A DNA stretch of 43,522 bases from Alphaproteobacteria bacterium. Lineage in GTDB: Bacteria > Pseudomonadota > Alphaproteobacteria > WRAU01 > Hepatincolaceae. The notes under the pieces are model-generated. The model ran no database searches, had not been told where the DNA came from, and saw only the letters and a program-made list of their open reading frames with translations. Where the stretch lies: contig JAIRQL010000081.1 of NCBI GenBank assembly GCA_031256515.1, positions 1 through 43,522 of the forward strand, in the 5' to 3' direction. Positions 18,033-27,003 of the stretch are shown one piece after another. The translations under genes and the position numbers were made by a program. Numbering within the stretch: the stretch's first letter is position 1; every line of letters begins with the position of its first letter.

Positions 18033-19316
18033 TTAATTATGACCCATAATATATAAAACAAATAATAAGGCTACAATGATAACTGGAAAGTAGCTTTTAT
18101 GCCATTTCCCATATAGAACTTTTAAAATAATCCATAAGGTGATTCCTAAACCTATACCATTAAATAAAGAAAAGGTTAAAGTTGTAATACTTAAAATAAT
18201 TACACATGGTAATAATTCAGTAGGATCATCCCATTCTAAATTTTTTAAAGGTAAAAACATTAAATAAGCGACATAAATCATAGCTGCAGAGGCAGCAAAA
18301 CTTGGAATTATAGAAAGCAATGGCGAGAAAAACAAAGTACAAGCAAATAATAAAGCAATAAATACTGAGGTTAAACCTGTTCTACCGCCCTCTTTAATAC
18401 CAGCTATGCTTTCTACATAAGCAGTTGTTGTACTTACACCTAAAATTGATCCCATAGTAGTAGCTATACCATCAACTAATAAAGGTTTGGTTAATTTTCT
18501 TTCTTTTTTTACTAAAGATGTTGATGCTCCAATGAAAGTAGCGGTACTATCAAAGAAGGTTACAATAAATAATGTAACTACCACTAATAAAGTACTAAAA
18601 GATAAAACATCAAGCATTTTTAGTTCTAAAAATATTGGAGCAATACTAGTAGGAGCAGAAATAACTCCGCCAAAGTGAGTAATTCCTAAAGCCCAAGATG
18701 CTAACGATAAAACCACAATTGAAGCTAATACACCACCACGAATTTTTCTTGATTCAAACACAAATATAATAATTAACCCTATCGCTGTTAAAATAGCATT
18801 AGGAGAAGCTAAATTTCCAAAGCTAGCAAAGGTTGCTTCATTAGGGACAAGAATACCAGCAGTTTTAAGCCCGATAATCCCAATAAACAAGCCAACTGCT
18901 GCAGTTATAGAAATTTTAAGAGATTCTGATAAACTCTTAATGAGCTTATCTCGGACTGGTAAAATAGTAAAAATTATCATAAGAATACCAGAAAGGAAAA
19001 CAAATCCTAAAGCCTCTTGCCATGAATATCCCATAAACCCAACAATACCAAAAGCAAACCAAGCATTAACTCCCATCCCTGGTGCTAAAGCCACAGGCCA
19101 GTTTGCTAAAAATCCCATTAAAAGGGTTGAAAAAACAATAATCAAAACAGTAGCCGTAAATAAGGCCGATTTATCCATACCAGTATTGGCAAGAATAAGT
19201 GGATTTACAAAAATAATATAAGACATTGCTAAAAAGGTGGTAACCCCAGCTCTAAACTCTGTAGCAACCGAAGTTCCTAATTCTTGAAGTTTGAAAAACT
19301 TATCAATAACACTCAT
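18033..19316 (-). CDS. Guanine/hypoxanthine/xanthine permease (NCS2, AzgA/PbuG type)
   Basis: A proton-coupled purine-base importer of the inner membrane with 427 aa and 12-14 predicted helices. Recognisable family segments are the N-terminus FRAGVTTFLAMSYIIFVNP, the region PGMGVNAWFAF and FFDSTATFIGAS, all typical of the AzgA/PbuG branch rather than of UraA. The ATG is preceded at 7 bases by an excellent GGGAGGG. It is the first gene of a permease-gpt-small protein operon. Such uptake plus salvage is common where de novo purine synthesis is weak, but that pathway cannot be judged from this window. The exact base preference is not predictable from sequence. Confidence 0.9.
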   Translation of the reverse strand: MSVIDKFFKLQELGTSVATEFRAGVTTFLAMSYIIFVNPLILANTGMDKSALFTATVLIIVFSTLLMGFLANWPVALAPGMGVNAWFAFGIVGFMGYSWQEALGFVFLSGILMIIFTILPVRDKLIKSLSESLKISITAAVGLFIGIIGLKTAGILVPNEATFASFGNLASPNAILTAIGLIIIFVFESRKIRGGVLASIVVLSLASWALGITHFGGVISAPTSIAPIFLELKMLDVLSFSTLLVVVTLFIVTFFDSTATFIGASTSLVKKERKLTKPLLVDGIATTMGSILGVSTTTAYVESIAGIKEGGRTGLTSVFIALLFACTLFFSPLLSIIPSFAASAAMIYVAYLMFLPLKNLEWDDPTELLPCVIILSITTLTFSLFNGIGLGITLWIILKVLYGKWHKSYFPVIIVALLFVLYIMGHN

Positions 19317-19359
19317 AATATATCCCTCCCGTTAAGATAAAAAAGAATATGTTATAACA

Positions 19360-20496
19360 TTAATCAAATAATCTTGCAAAGAATATTTGTGAATTTTGGT
19401 TAAATTGTTGAGTAAATATATTTGCAGAAACCTTTTGCTTAGGGTTATCAGTTAAATTATTAATATTAAATTGAGCTGATTTTAGCTTGTTTTCTATATT
19501 TGAAGTTATTCTAACCTCTATAAGATTATTAGTATACCCTTTAATAACACTAGGTGCAACTTTTTGGTTTATCATAACTTCAATATAGTTTAGAGAATCT
19601 TCTACATACTTCATTTGATTTTGTGAAAGTAAAGATTTGAGATTATTACTAACAACAGAATCTTGAATATCTGATTCATTAATAATTTTAATTTTAACAG
19701 GAATTACTTGGAATAGTTGTTTTTGCAGATAAATATCTAAAGTTAGTTTATCACCTTTATATAAAGTAGTTTCACCTGTAGCTTCTTTAAATCCCTGAGC
19801 GGTAACTTTGTAAAGATACTTTTGTCCATTTAGGTAAATTATTTCTTCGCCATTATAAATTTTATTATTTATACTGATTTTCGCTTTAGCATCTTGCGGA
19901 TGAATTAAAAATCGCAGTTGCGAATCTGCATTTAAAATTTTGTTTAAATCGTTAATATACTCTTTTAAGTTTAGCTCATGTTTTTGATAAGCCACCTGCT
20001 TTGCCTCAGCATAGTTAATTAAAGAAATCAAAAAATTTGCCATATCTAACTGTTCTTGTATTTTTATTTTAGAAGAACCTTTAACTTGTTGTGGATTAAG
20101 CTGTAAAAAAAGATAATCAATGCTATCAGCTAGGGCTTGGGGAGATAAACCTACCGTTGCCTGATAAGAATCTCTACTTATTTTTTTTGTATTATAGATA
20201 GAAATATTTTGAAAAAATCCTGCTGAATTTAATACAGTATTGTTTTCTACATTAGAAGAAAAATCTTCATTTTTTAAAGTTTCATTAATAGTTGTAGTAT
20301 TTTGCAGAGAAACATAGATTTGTTGCGATAATAGATTTAAAGCATTATTAACTGCTTGTTCTTGAGTATCTCCTTTAGCAGTAGCCTCTAATACAATATT
20401 AGAGACATATGCCAAAGAATCCATAATTAAAAAGGAATACCATAATATTACAAGCAAAAATTTTATTAGATTATTTGCTTTAAAATACAAAGCCAT
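19360..20496 (-). CDS. Exported envelope protein of the Lpo-type lipoprotein cluster
   Basis: A 378-aa protein with a signal sequence (hydrophobic about 10-28, probable cleavage after SLA at about 29) and no lipobox cysteine, so it is likely periplasmic. The first domain (about 30-130, ATAKGDTQEQAVNNALNLL) resembles the LPP20-like fold of stress- and motility-associated exported proteins. The middle (about 205-270) has a beta-rich segment like PEGA domains, and the C-terminus is unassigned. It is the last gene of a four-gene cluster, 22 bases after the LpoB-like gene, whose other products are lipoproteins. A role with them in envelope maintenance is inferred. Low similarity to anything I can name with certainty. 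Confidence 0.65.
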   Translation of the reverse strand: MALYFKANNLIKFLLVILWYSFLIMDSLAYVSNIVLEATAKGDTQEQAVNNALNLLSQQIYVSLQNTTTINETLKNEDFSSNVENNTVLNSAGFFQNISIYNTKKISRDSYQATVGLSPQALADSIDYLFLQLNPQQVKGSSKIKIQEQLDMANFLISLINYAEAKQVAYQKHELNLKEYINDLNKILNADSQLRFLIHPQDAKAKISINNKIYNGEEIIYLNGQKYLYKVTAQGFKEATGETTLYKGDKLTLDIYLQKQLFQVIPVKIKIINESDIQDSVVSNNLKSLLSQNQMKYVEDSLNYIEVMINQKVAPSVIKGYTNNLIEVRITSNIENKLKSAQFNINNLTDNPKQKVSANIFTQQFNQNSQIFFARLFD

Positions 20497-20518
20497 CCGT
20501 TTGCCATGAGGTTAAATG

Positions 20519-21088
20519 TTAAAACAAACCTTTTTTTGAAACTTTGTTGATTTCAGCTTCATCTATCCAAACTTCTTCACCAGTTTCAATATTTTGTACG
20601 ATTAAAGTAAATTTATAGTAAGTTTGTTTTTCTGAGCCAACAAAACTAACAATTGAGCTAAAATTACCATACATAACATATTTAGCACCCCATAGCTTTC
20701 CTAGTTTAGTAGCTCTTTGAGCATCACCTAAACCACTTTGATTAATAGCATTTTCTTTAGCTAAAACATCAAGTTTGTCTCTATTGATAATAGAAAACAT
20801 ACGGCTTTTTACAATTGCTACTTTTAAAGTATCAGTCATACTTTCAGTATCAATATGTTCTGAAGTTTTATTTTTAACTGTATCTATTAATAAAGTTGGT
20901 TTTTCGCCATCTAATTCGGCAAGAAAGGCTTTATCGCTTAGTAATTTAGTAGTTAAAGTTTCAATCAACATTTTTTGATCTACTACCGAAAAAGTACTAC
21001 TAGCTGTGTTTTGTGAAGTAGCCTGATATGAAGTACCACCACAGGCAGTTAAAAACAATAATAAAGCTATACTTAAATATTTTTTCAT
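20519..21088 (-). CDS. LpoB-like penicillin-binding-protein activator lipoprotein
   Basis: A 189-aa outer-membrane lipoprotein: signal peptide with lipobox LTAC (Cys16). The soluble domain matches the LpoB family: KPTLLIDTVKNKTSEHID, then LGKLWGAKYVMYGNFSSIV, then YYKFTLIVQNIETGEEVWID, which follows the LpoB pattern ending in W-x-D-E. E. coli LpoB reaches through the peptidoglycan to activate PBP1B. Here the long Pro-rich linker of E. coli LpoB is short or absent, so the target may differ. AAGGA precedes the ATG. It lies between a TPR-type lipoprotein gene and another exported protein gene, an arrangement also found in other proteobacteria. Confidence 0.82.
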   Translation of the reverse strand: MKKYLSIALLLFLTACGGTSYQATSQNTASSTFSVVDQKMLIETLTTKLLSDKAFLAELDGEKPTLLIDTVKNKTSEHIDTESMTDTLKVAIVKSRMFSIINRDKLDVLAKENAINQSGLGDAQRATKLGKLWGAKYVMYGNFSSIVSFVGSEKQTYYKFTLIVQNIETGEEVWIDEAEINKVSKKGLF

Positions 21089-21106
21089 GGTTTTATCCTT
21101 TTTCCG

Positions 21107-22534
21107 TTAAACCTTTTTTGATTGATATATTACTTTAGCATAAATATAGTTATTTGTATCAATAACATATACTATAGCAGTTTCTCCCACATTTACAAAA
21201 ATGTCAGATATTTCAAGATTCCTATTGGAATTAACTGAAATTTGTATTTTATTAATACTAGAGGTTGAATCTAATTTCGCTACCTGCACAAAATGTGGTA
21301 AAACTCTAAAAGATCTTGTATCCGCAGTTTCTAAAACAGAACTAATAGAACCCACTCCATACATTAAAAGCCCTAATCCAGCATTATCATCCATTTGATT
21401 TTGCCCTACAGCCTGCATAGCTCCTTTAGATACAGCTCTACTAACTTGTCTTGCCACAATAAAAGGATATTTTTCCGCTAAATCATTTTGAGCTAACTTA
21501 TAAAGATCGGCAATTACTTCCATCTTTGCCGATTGCGATTCTCCACTATTAGTAAATAAGTTTATTAATACACGAGATGGTTTTATTTCACTTTTATGAT
21601 AAACTGGCAATGCTATTGTATAAAAAGAACCATTTGGAAGCCAAGTTGTTCCTTTAATTTGTTCTTTTGCTGGAATAAACCCCTGCTCGTAAACCACAAT
21701 AACTGTAGCTTTTTTATTATAATTAGTAGTCTCTTTAATATTAGACTGCTTCAAAGTTTGGTAGTAAGAAGAATCTATATTCTTTGCAAGCCTTAAAGAA
21801 TCACTAATTACATAGGGATTATTCGGATTAACATTTAAAGCCAGTTTGTAATCAACTAAAGCACCACCAAAATCACCAGAAAGCTCTCTAATATTACCTG
21901 AAAGATAATAAATATAGGCATTTAAAAAGCTATTTTGCGAATCGGCAATAATTCTAGCATTTTCATCTATAACTTTTTTAGTATCTGCTGACAAAGTATA
22001 GTTATTTTTAGAACTAACTTCTTTTTGAGCTTTAGCAATTCTTGCCTCTCTTTTTACAGCAGATAGCTTTTGAATATCAGCAGCTGCCCGAATATCAATA
22101 AGAGCAGAATTAATATCATTTTTCTTTAGATAATTAAGACTACTATAAAAATAATCTAAAGCTCTTTCATAATCAGACCCTGTATAGGTTATATTATTAT
22201 CAGATCCAAAAGTAGATGCTAATAAAGTGCCACTAACTGAGGTTGCATTAAGAATCGCTTGTTGATCTACCTTATTGTAATAATCTGTAGATTTTTTACC
22301 ATAAGCTAAAGATTTATCTATATCATTATTAATAAAATAAACTCTTGATAACTCTTGAGTAAAAAGTAAATAATCATTGGAAGATTCGGCAACTTCTAGT
22401 TTTTGCAAAGTTTTTTCTTCAATATTATCATTTTGCAATTGTTTAATTACATTGTCAGTAATTACTTGATGCGAACTACAAGCCCCTAACAACAACAAAC
22501 CACTAAATAATCCTAATCTAAAAAAATTCTGCAT
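21107..22534 (-). CDS. TPR-type lipoprotein (COG3014-like)
   Basis: A 475-aa lipoprotein: signal peptide ending in lipobox LGAC (Cys19). The N-terminal half is helical with TPR-like units, for example YERALDYFYSSLNYLKKNDINSALIDI and GDFGGALVDYKLALNVNPNNPYV. The C-terminal half is beta-rich (VIVVYEQGFIPAKEQIKG...). This two-part form and its place between LPP20-like and LpoB-like lipoprotein genes match the uncharacterised COG3014 family. It has no clear ribosome-binding site and begins 14 bases after the upstream gene, so translation is probably coupled. TPR domains suggest it scaffolds partners at the envelope; the molecular role is not known. Confidence 0.75.
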   Translation of the reverse strand: MQNFFRLGLFSGLLLLGACSSHQVITDNVIKQLQNDNIEEKTLQKLEVAESSNDYLLFTQELSRVYFINNDIDKSLAYGKKSTDYYNKVDQQAILNATSVSGTLLASTFGSDNNITYTGSDYERALDYFYSSLNYLKKNDINSALIDIRAAADIQKLSAVKREARIAKAQKEVSSKNNYTLSADTKKVIDENARIIADSQNSFLNAYIYYLSGNIRELSGDFGGALVDYKLALNVNPNNPYVISDSLRLAKNIDSSYYQTLKQSNIKETTNYNKKATVIVVYEQGFIPAKEQIKGTTWLPNGSFYTIALPVYHKSEIKPSRVLINLFTNSGESQSAKMEVIADLYKLAQNDLAEKYPFIVARQVSRAVSKGAMQAVGQNQMDDNAGLGLLMYGVGSISSVLETADTRSFRVLPHFVQVAKLDSTSSINKIQISVNSNRNLEISDIFVNVGETAIVYVIDTNNYIYAKVIYQSKKV

Positions 22535-22548
22535 TAAGAATTACTGCT

Positions 22549-23124
22549 TTACTGTTTAGAAATAGAGGCTTCTAATTCATTAAAAGATCTATCAGATAAA
22601 ATTCTTTGCCATTGAGCTTGGTTGTTTTGATAGCTAGTGTTTAAAGATTCTTTTACAAAACTATTATATATAGCTGAATCAAACCCTACTAATACATACA
22701 AAGTACCATTTGGACTAACTGTTTGCTTAAACACTCTAGTTCCTTGTAACCTTTGATTAGTTATTTGTTTAGATACTAAAGAATTAACTTGATCTACGGT
22801 TTCACTATCTAAACTTCCTGTTGTTTCAGTGAAGTTTTTTACCATAGCTTGAATATCAGCTTGAATTTGTTGTGCTAAAACAACTCTACCATTAGCTGTA
22901 GCTTGCTGAGTCATAAAATTAACCCCAGCTTTAGATTTTGGTGTTGAACCTACTGCAGAAATAGCTACACCTTCAACCGCACCACCACATACCCAAAGAG
23001 GAGCTGCAACGGAAGGATTATCAGGAAAATTACATTCTGTTATTTCTATAGTTTCTTTTTTTGTAGCACAACCACTAATTAGTAAAGCAACTAAAATAGC
23101 ATTTATTAAAGCAAAATTTTTCAT
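22549..23124 (-). CDS. LPP20-family lipoprotein
   Basis: A 191-aa lipoprotein with lipobox ISGC (Cys19), followed by a short linker. The segment PLWVCGGAVEGVAISAVGSTPKS and the helical QQATANGRVVLAQQI are typical of LPP20/COG3018 lipoproteins, which occur next to LpoB-like genes in other proteobacteria. A second cysteine near 47 in WVCGG is part of the family pattern. AGGTGAG precedes the ATG. It is the first gene of the four-gene lipoprotein cluster (22549-23124 through 19360-20496). Confidence 0.78.
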   Translation of the reverse strand: MKNFALINAILVALLISGCATKKETIEITECNFPDNPSVAAPLWVCGGAVEGVAISAVGSTPKSKAGVNFMTQQATANGRVVLAQQIQADIQAMVKNFTETTGSLDSETVDQVNSLVSKQITNQRLQGTRVFKQTVSPNGTLYVLVGFDSAIYNSFVKESLNTSYQNNQAQWQRILSDRSFNELEASISKQ

Positions 23125-23260
23125 CTTCTCACCTGTTAATTCTAGCCAAAATTCTATAATAAAAAGACTATTTTGTCTAATTAAAAAAAGTAAAGGTACA
23201 TAAAAACTCAGAATATTGAATTTTATAAAAAGTAAATATTGTTAGATTTATACAAGGAGG

Positions 23261-23298
23261 GTTGGCTCGTAGTGTATGAATAATACATGAGAGCCAAC
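23261..23298. repeat. Long hairpin between symporter and lipoprotein cluster
   Basis: A perfect 8-bp stem, gttggctc/gagccaac (23261-23268/23291-23298), plus an inner 5-bp stem, tgtat/ataca. No T run follows on either strand, so it is not a classical terminator. Its upper part resembles a hairpin in the 108-bp repeats at the right edge of the window. Confidence 0.45.
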
Positions 23299-23322
23299 AC
23301 GACAAAGTAGAAATCAACAATA

Positions 23323-24549
23323 TTAACTTTTCTTACCGAAGATTCTTTGAGCGACGGTAGTATATACAGTATTCCCCAAAACATTAGTAGTTGTAATAAA
23401 CATATCTAGGATTCTGTCTATGGCTATTATTAAGGGTAGACCTATTAGGGGAACATTTGCTACTAGTAATACCATTACTATGGTTAGCGAAAGCCCTGGC
23501 ACACCTGGAGTTGCCATTGCTCCTAGTGCTGCGGTAAAGGCTATTAGAATATAGGTATAAAAATCTAGGGGAACTCCAAACATTTGGGCAAAAAATACAG
23601 TTACTACCGAGTAGTACAAAGCACTCCCATTCATGTGTAGAGTTGTACCTATTGGCAATACAAAGTTGTTGATTTCTTTTGATGCACCTAATTTTTCACT
23701 AACTTCCATATTTTTAGGTAAACATACTAGGGAAGAGCTTGTACCAAAGGCTAATATCTGTAAAGGAATTATCGTTTTAACAAACTTGAAGTAAGAGCCA
23801 TTAGAAAATATGCTGGCAATACCTCCTAAAAACACATAAACCCAAATTAATAGTCCTATGATAATCACAAGAAATAATTTTGCTACTAGGTAAACTACTT
23901 CTATCCCTATACTTCCTACTAGATAGGCTATTAAGCAAAATACAGCGATGGGAGCTAAGAACATAATCTTTTTTACCATCCACATAAAAATATCACTACC
24001 AGCATCTATGGTTTTTATAAGAGTATCTTTATTTTTATTTTGGGAATAAGAGATTCCTACTCCAACAAAGATGGCAAAAAATAAGATTGGTAGAAGGTTA
24101 CCCTCAGTTAGAGCTTTAATTGGATTATTAGGAATCATGCCGAAGATAAAATCCCATACCCCTACATTGGTACTAGCTGCTACATTTTGTAATTCTTTAG
24201 GAAGGGTTAAAAATTCTTGCGGTAATTTCATAACTCCTATACCTGGCTCTAGATAATAAGCTAAAAGAACTCCTAAAAGCCCTGAGATAGTAGAAGCACA
24301 TAAATAATAAATTAAGGTAAATCCACCTAATGATACTGCATTAGAATGGCTATTAAGATTTGATGTAGCATTGATTACTGTAAAAAAAACTACTGGCACT
24401 ATCAGCATTTTAATTAAATTAATAAATAAATCGCCAAAAGGCTTTAAAAAAAAGATTTTATCACCAAAAATATAGCCACAAAATCCACCAAGAATAGCTA
24501 AAACAATAATCGTTATTGCATTATTATAAATTTTTAAGAATTTTTCCAT
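23323..24549 (-). CDS. Dicarboxylate/amino-acid:cation symporter (DAACS family)
   Basis: Sodium- or proton-coupled uptake of C4-dicarboxylates, glutamate/aspartate or a related solute across the inner membrane. The protein (408 aa) has eight predicted helices plus re-entrant loops. Family landmarks are FINLIKMLIVPVVFFTVI near the N-terminus, the Ser-rich hairpin FGTSSSLVCLPK (usually SSSATLP in glutamate transporters) and LPIGTTLHMNGSALY, which corresponds to the conserved PxGxTxNMDG motif but has His for Asn, Asn for Asp. I chose ATG 24549 because AGAGGA lies 7 bases before it; an upstream in-frame TTG (24567) would overlap that site. Altered motif residues mean the substrate cannot be predicted. 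It is monocistronic. Confidence 0.85.
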   Translation of the reverse strand: MEKFLKIYNNAITIIVLAILGGFCGYIFGDKIFFLKPFGDLFINLIKMLIVPVVFFTVINATSNLNSHSNAVSLGGFTLIYYLCASTISGLLGVLLAYYLEPGIGVMKLPQEFLTLPKELQNVAASTNVGVWDFIFGMIPNNPIKALTEGNLLPILFFAIFVGVGISYSQNKNKDTLIKTIDAGSDIFMWMVKKIMFLAPIAVFCLIAYLVGSIGIEVVYLVAKLFLVIIIGLLIWVYVFLGGIASIFSNGSYFKFVKTIIPLQILAFGTSSSLVCLPKNMEVSEKLGASKEINNFVLPIGTTLHMNGSALYYSVVTVFFAQMFGVPLDFYTYILIAFTAALGAMATPGVPGLSLTIVMVLLVANVPLIGLPLIIAIDRILDMFITTTNVLGNTVYTTVAQRIFGKKS

Positions 24550-24731
24550 AATAAGGTCCTCTTTCAATTAAAATATACTTAAATAAACGACTCACCCCTT
24601 GATGAGCCCAACTAAATTAATAACAAAATTATTATATATGGAAAAATCTTAAAAAAGTATAAATTTTATTGAAGAGGTTAATTAAACATCATTCTATGTA
24701 AATATTACATGAAATAAATATGCTTAAGAGC

Positions 24732-24774
24732 CTTATAAACAGATAAACTTATTTGTAGCAAATCTGTTTATAAG
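24732..24774. terminator. Inverted repeat downstream of glmU
   Basis: A perfect 13-bp inverted repeat (24732-24744 with 24762-24774) with a 17-base loop lies just past the glmU stop. The T-rich tail is on the plus strand only, so as a glmU terminator it is imperfect; it may act in part through RNA stability. Confidence 0.5.
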
Positions 24775-24784
24775 TTGTTTTGTT

Positions 24785-26095
24785 TTACTTCTTTTTAGGA
24801 ATATTTCTTTGAGGAGACCTAGAAACAGCAAGGTTATCTTTTTCTACATCTTTAGTAATAACACTACCAGCACCAATTATCGCACCATCGGCAACTTTTA
24901 CTGGAGCCACAAGAGCAGTATTAGAGCCAATAAAACAATTATCACCTATGGTGGTATTAAATTTATTTACACCATCGTAATTACAAGTAATAGTCCCTGC
25001 TCCCACATTAACTTTTTTACCGATGGTCGTATCGCCAATATAAGTAAGGTGATTAACTTTTGAACCAATATCTATAGTAGATTTTTTAATTTCTACAAAA
25101 TTACCTATATGATTCTCGCCTTTTAGCTCTGTACCTGGTCTTAATCGGGCAAAAGGTCCTACTTTAGATTTTTCACCAATGGTTGCACCTTCTACCACAC
25201 TAAACGGATAAATTATACAAGAATCTTTAATTTCACTATTAGGTAAAATATAAACATTAGGATATATCACTACATCTTTACCTATTTTTGTATCTAAAGA
25301 AAAATAAGTAGTATCTGGGTCAATTAGTTGCACCCCTTGTTCTAAAAACTTCATTCTTTGGGTACTTTGGAAAACCACTTCTAGCTCTGCCAATTGTAAT
25401 TTAGTATTAGCTCCTTGTAAAGTTTCTTCATCGTCTAAGATAAAAGAGCATTTATGAGATTGCTCGGTAGCAATTTCTACAATATCGGTTAAATAATATT
25501 CTTTATTAGCATTTTCATTATTGATTTTTTCTATTAAATCCCAAATAATCTCTGTTTTTATCGCCATAACCCCAGAATTACATAAGGTAATATCTTTTTC
25601 ATCATTTTGAAGATCTTTTTTCTCTACAATTCTTAAAAGATTCTCATCCTCTACCACTAGGCGACCATACGAATTATCATCGTAATTTTCAAAACCTAAT
25701 ACACAAATATCGGCATCACCACTGCTAACTTTATCTACCAGTTTTTGGAGTGTTTCTACCTCAACCAGTGGAGTATCTGCATAAAGTACTAAAGTTATAC
25801 CTTCTTTAAGAGCATGTACATATTTAGTTGTATAAACCGCATGCCCACTTCCTAATCTTTTAGTTTGATGGATAACATCACATCTATCAATAATATGTTC
25901 TTGTAATTCTGGCATATCTTCACCAATTACCGAAATAATTTGTGAAGGATTAAGCTGTTTAGACTTATACAAAAGATGATCTATCATTGGAACACCTCCT
26001 AAGATATGCATTGCCTTAGGGATGGAAGATTTCATTCTTGAGCCAATTCCAGCGGCTAAAATTAAAACTGTTAATTTATTGTTTTCTGTATTCAT
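24785..26095 (-). CDS. glmU: Bifunctional UDP-GlcNAc synthesis enzyme GlmU
   Basis: Acetylates glucosamine-1-phosphate and then couples it to UTP to give UDP-GlcNAc, the precursor of peptidoglycan and lipopolysaccharide. The N-terminal uridyltransferase domain opens with LAAGIGSRMKSSIPK (13-27), the nucleotide loop of the family. The C-terminal left-handed beta-helix acetyltransferase shows hexapeptide repeats and the conserved LTYIGDTTIG and GAGTITCNYDG, with NTALVAPV near the end. Length is 436 aa against about 455 usually. It is the last gene of a glf-prmA-glmU run with gaps of 11 and 15 bases. Both active sites look intact. Confidence 0.95.
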   Translation of the reverse strand: MNTENNKLTVLILAAGIGSRMKSSIPKAMHILGGVPMIDHLLYKSKQLNPSQIISVIGEDMPELQEHIIDRCDVIHQTKRLGSGHAVYTTKYVHALKEGITLVLYADTPLVEVETLQKLVDKVSSGDADICVLGFENYDDNSYGRLVVEDENLLRIVEKKDLQNDEKDITLCNSGVMAIKTEIIWDLIEKINNENANKEYYLTDIVEIATEQSHKCSFILDDEETLQGANTKLQLAELEVVFQSTQRMKFLEQGVQLIDPDTTYFSLDTKIGKDVVIYPNVYILPNSEIKDSCIIYPFSVVEGATIGEKSKVGPFARLRPGTELKGENHIGNFVEIKKSTIDIGSKVNHLTYIGDTTIGKKVNVGAGTITCNYDGVNKFNTTIGDNCFIGSNTALVAPVKVADGAIIGAGSVITKDVEKDNLAVSRSPQRNIPKKK

Positions 26096-26110
26096 TGTTC
26101 TCCCACCTGT

Positions 26111-26992
26111 TTATTTTGTATAAACTATTGCTCGCCATGAGTCTTTTTCTTTAATTTCTACAAGTTTAAATTGTTTTTCAAAAGTATTTCTTAACTCCGC
26201 AACTTGCGAATCTAAAAAACCCGATAATACTAAATAGCCATCTTTCTCTAAATAATTATAAAAATCTTCCTGCATGCTTAATAAAGGATTCAGCAAAATA
26301 TTTGCGGTTATTAAATCAAATTTTTGTTTGTTAATACTAGCAAAGCCCTCAGACAGCAACATCGTAATATTATTCGCCTGATTTTTTACCACAAATTCTT
26401 TAGCTGTGGTTAAAGCGAGTGGATCAATATCTGTAGCTAAAATTTTACCACTAAAAAGTTTACTCATGGCGATAGCTAAAATTGCTGAACCACAACCTAA
26501 ATCTAGCATATTTTTAAAATTATAACCTTTATTATAAAAATTCTCTATAGTTTCTAAACACATACTAGTTGTTTCATGCTTACCCGTACCAAAAGCCGTA
26601 CTTTGGTTAATAAATATAGCAATACTTTTAGGAGAATAAAACTTAGAGTAATCTTCTAAATTATTAAAAACCACAAAATTGCCTAAACTTAATGAGTATC
26701 TATGTTCCTGCTGATTTAAATAGTCGGTATTATCTTCAATTATTTGAGTTGAAATAACCTTTATATCCAGATTTTTACATACAGAATTTATAAAATCTTC
26801 AAGACTAGTGGTATCTTCACTTAAAGGATTAATTAGAACTTCCCATCTACTAAAGCATAAACTTAAAATATCAGAAGAATCAATCTCAAAACCAACAACC
26901 CCTTGAATAAAAATAGAGGATACATACTCTTCTACTGTTTCTTCAAAGGGGTTAATATTATTAGTTTGCAAGTATAATTTAAGGTACTTCAT
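26111..26992 (-). CDS. prmA: Ribosomal protein L11 methyltransferase
   Basis: SAM-dependent trimethylation of ribosomal protein L11 in the cytoplasm. The N-terminal substrate-recognition part (about 1-110) is poorly conserved, as in the family. The catalytic domain is clear: INQSTAFGTGKHETT (family motif AFGTGxHxTT), SAM-binding LDLGCGSAILAIA (about 163-175), acidic ATDIDP, and ANILLNPLL in place of the usual NI(L)xxPL. The length (293 aa) is normal. The start lies 11 bases downstream of glf, so the two are co-transcribed, an unusual pairing of sugar-nucleotide and ribosome modification genes. Confidence 0.92.
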   Translation of the reverse strand: MKYLKLYLQTNNINPFEETVEEYVSSIFIQGVVGFEIDSSDILSLCFSRWEVLINPLSEDTTSLEDFINSVCKNLDIKVISTQIIEDNTDYLNQQEHRYSLSLGNFVVFNNLEDYSKFYSPKSIAIFINQSTAFGTGKHETTSMCLETIENFYNKGYNFKNMLDLGCGSAILAIAMSKLFSGKILATDIDPLALTTAKEFVVKNQANNITMLLSEGFASINKQKFDLITANILLNPLLSMQEDFYNYLEKDGYLVLSGFLDSQVAELRNTFEKQFKLVEIKEKDSWRAIVYTK

Positions 26993-27003
26993 AGGAGTAG
27001 AAA

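Noticed and set aside
23261..23298. Rho-independent terminator of the symporter gene
   Set aside because: Strong stem, but no T run follows on the minus strand.
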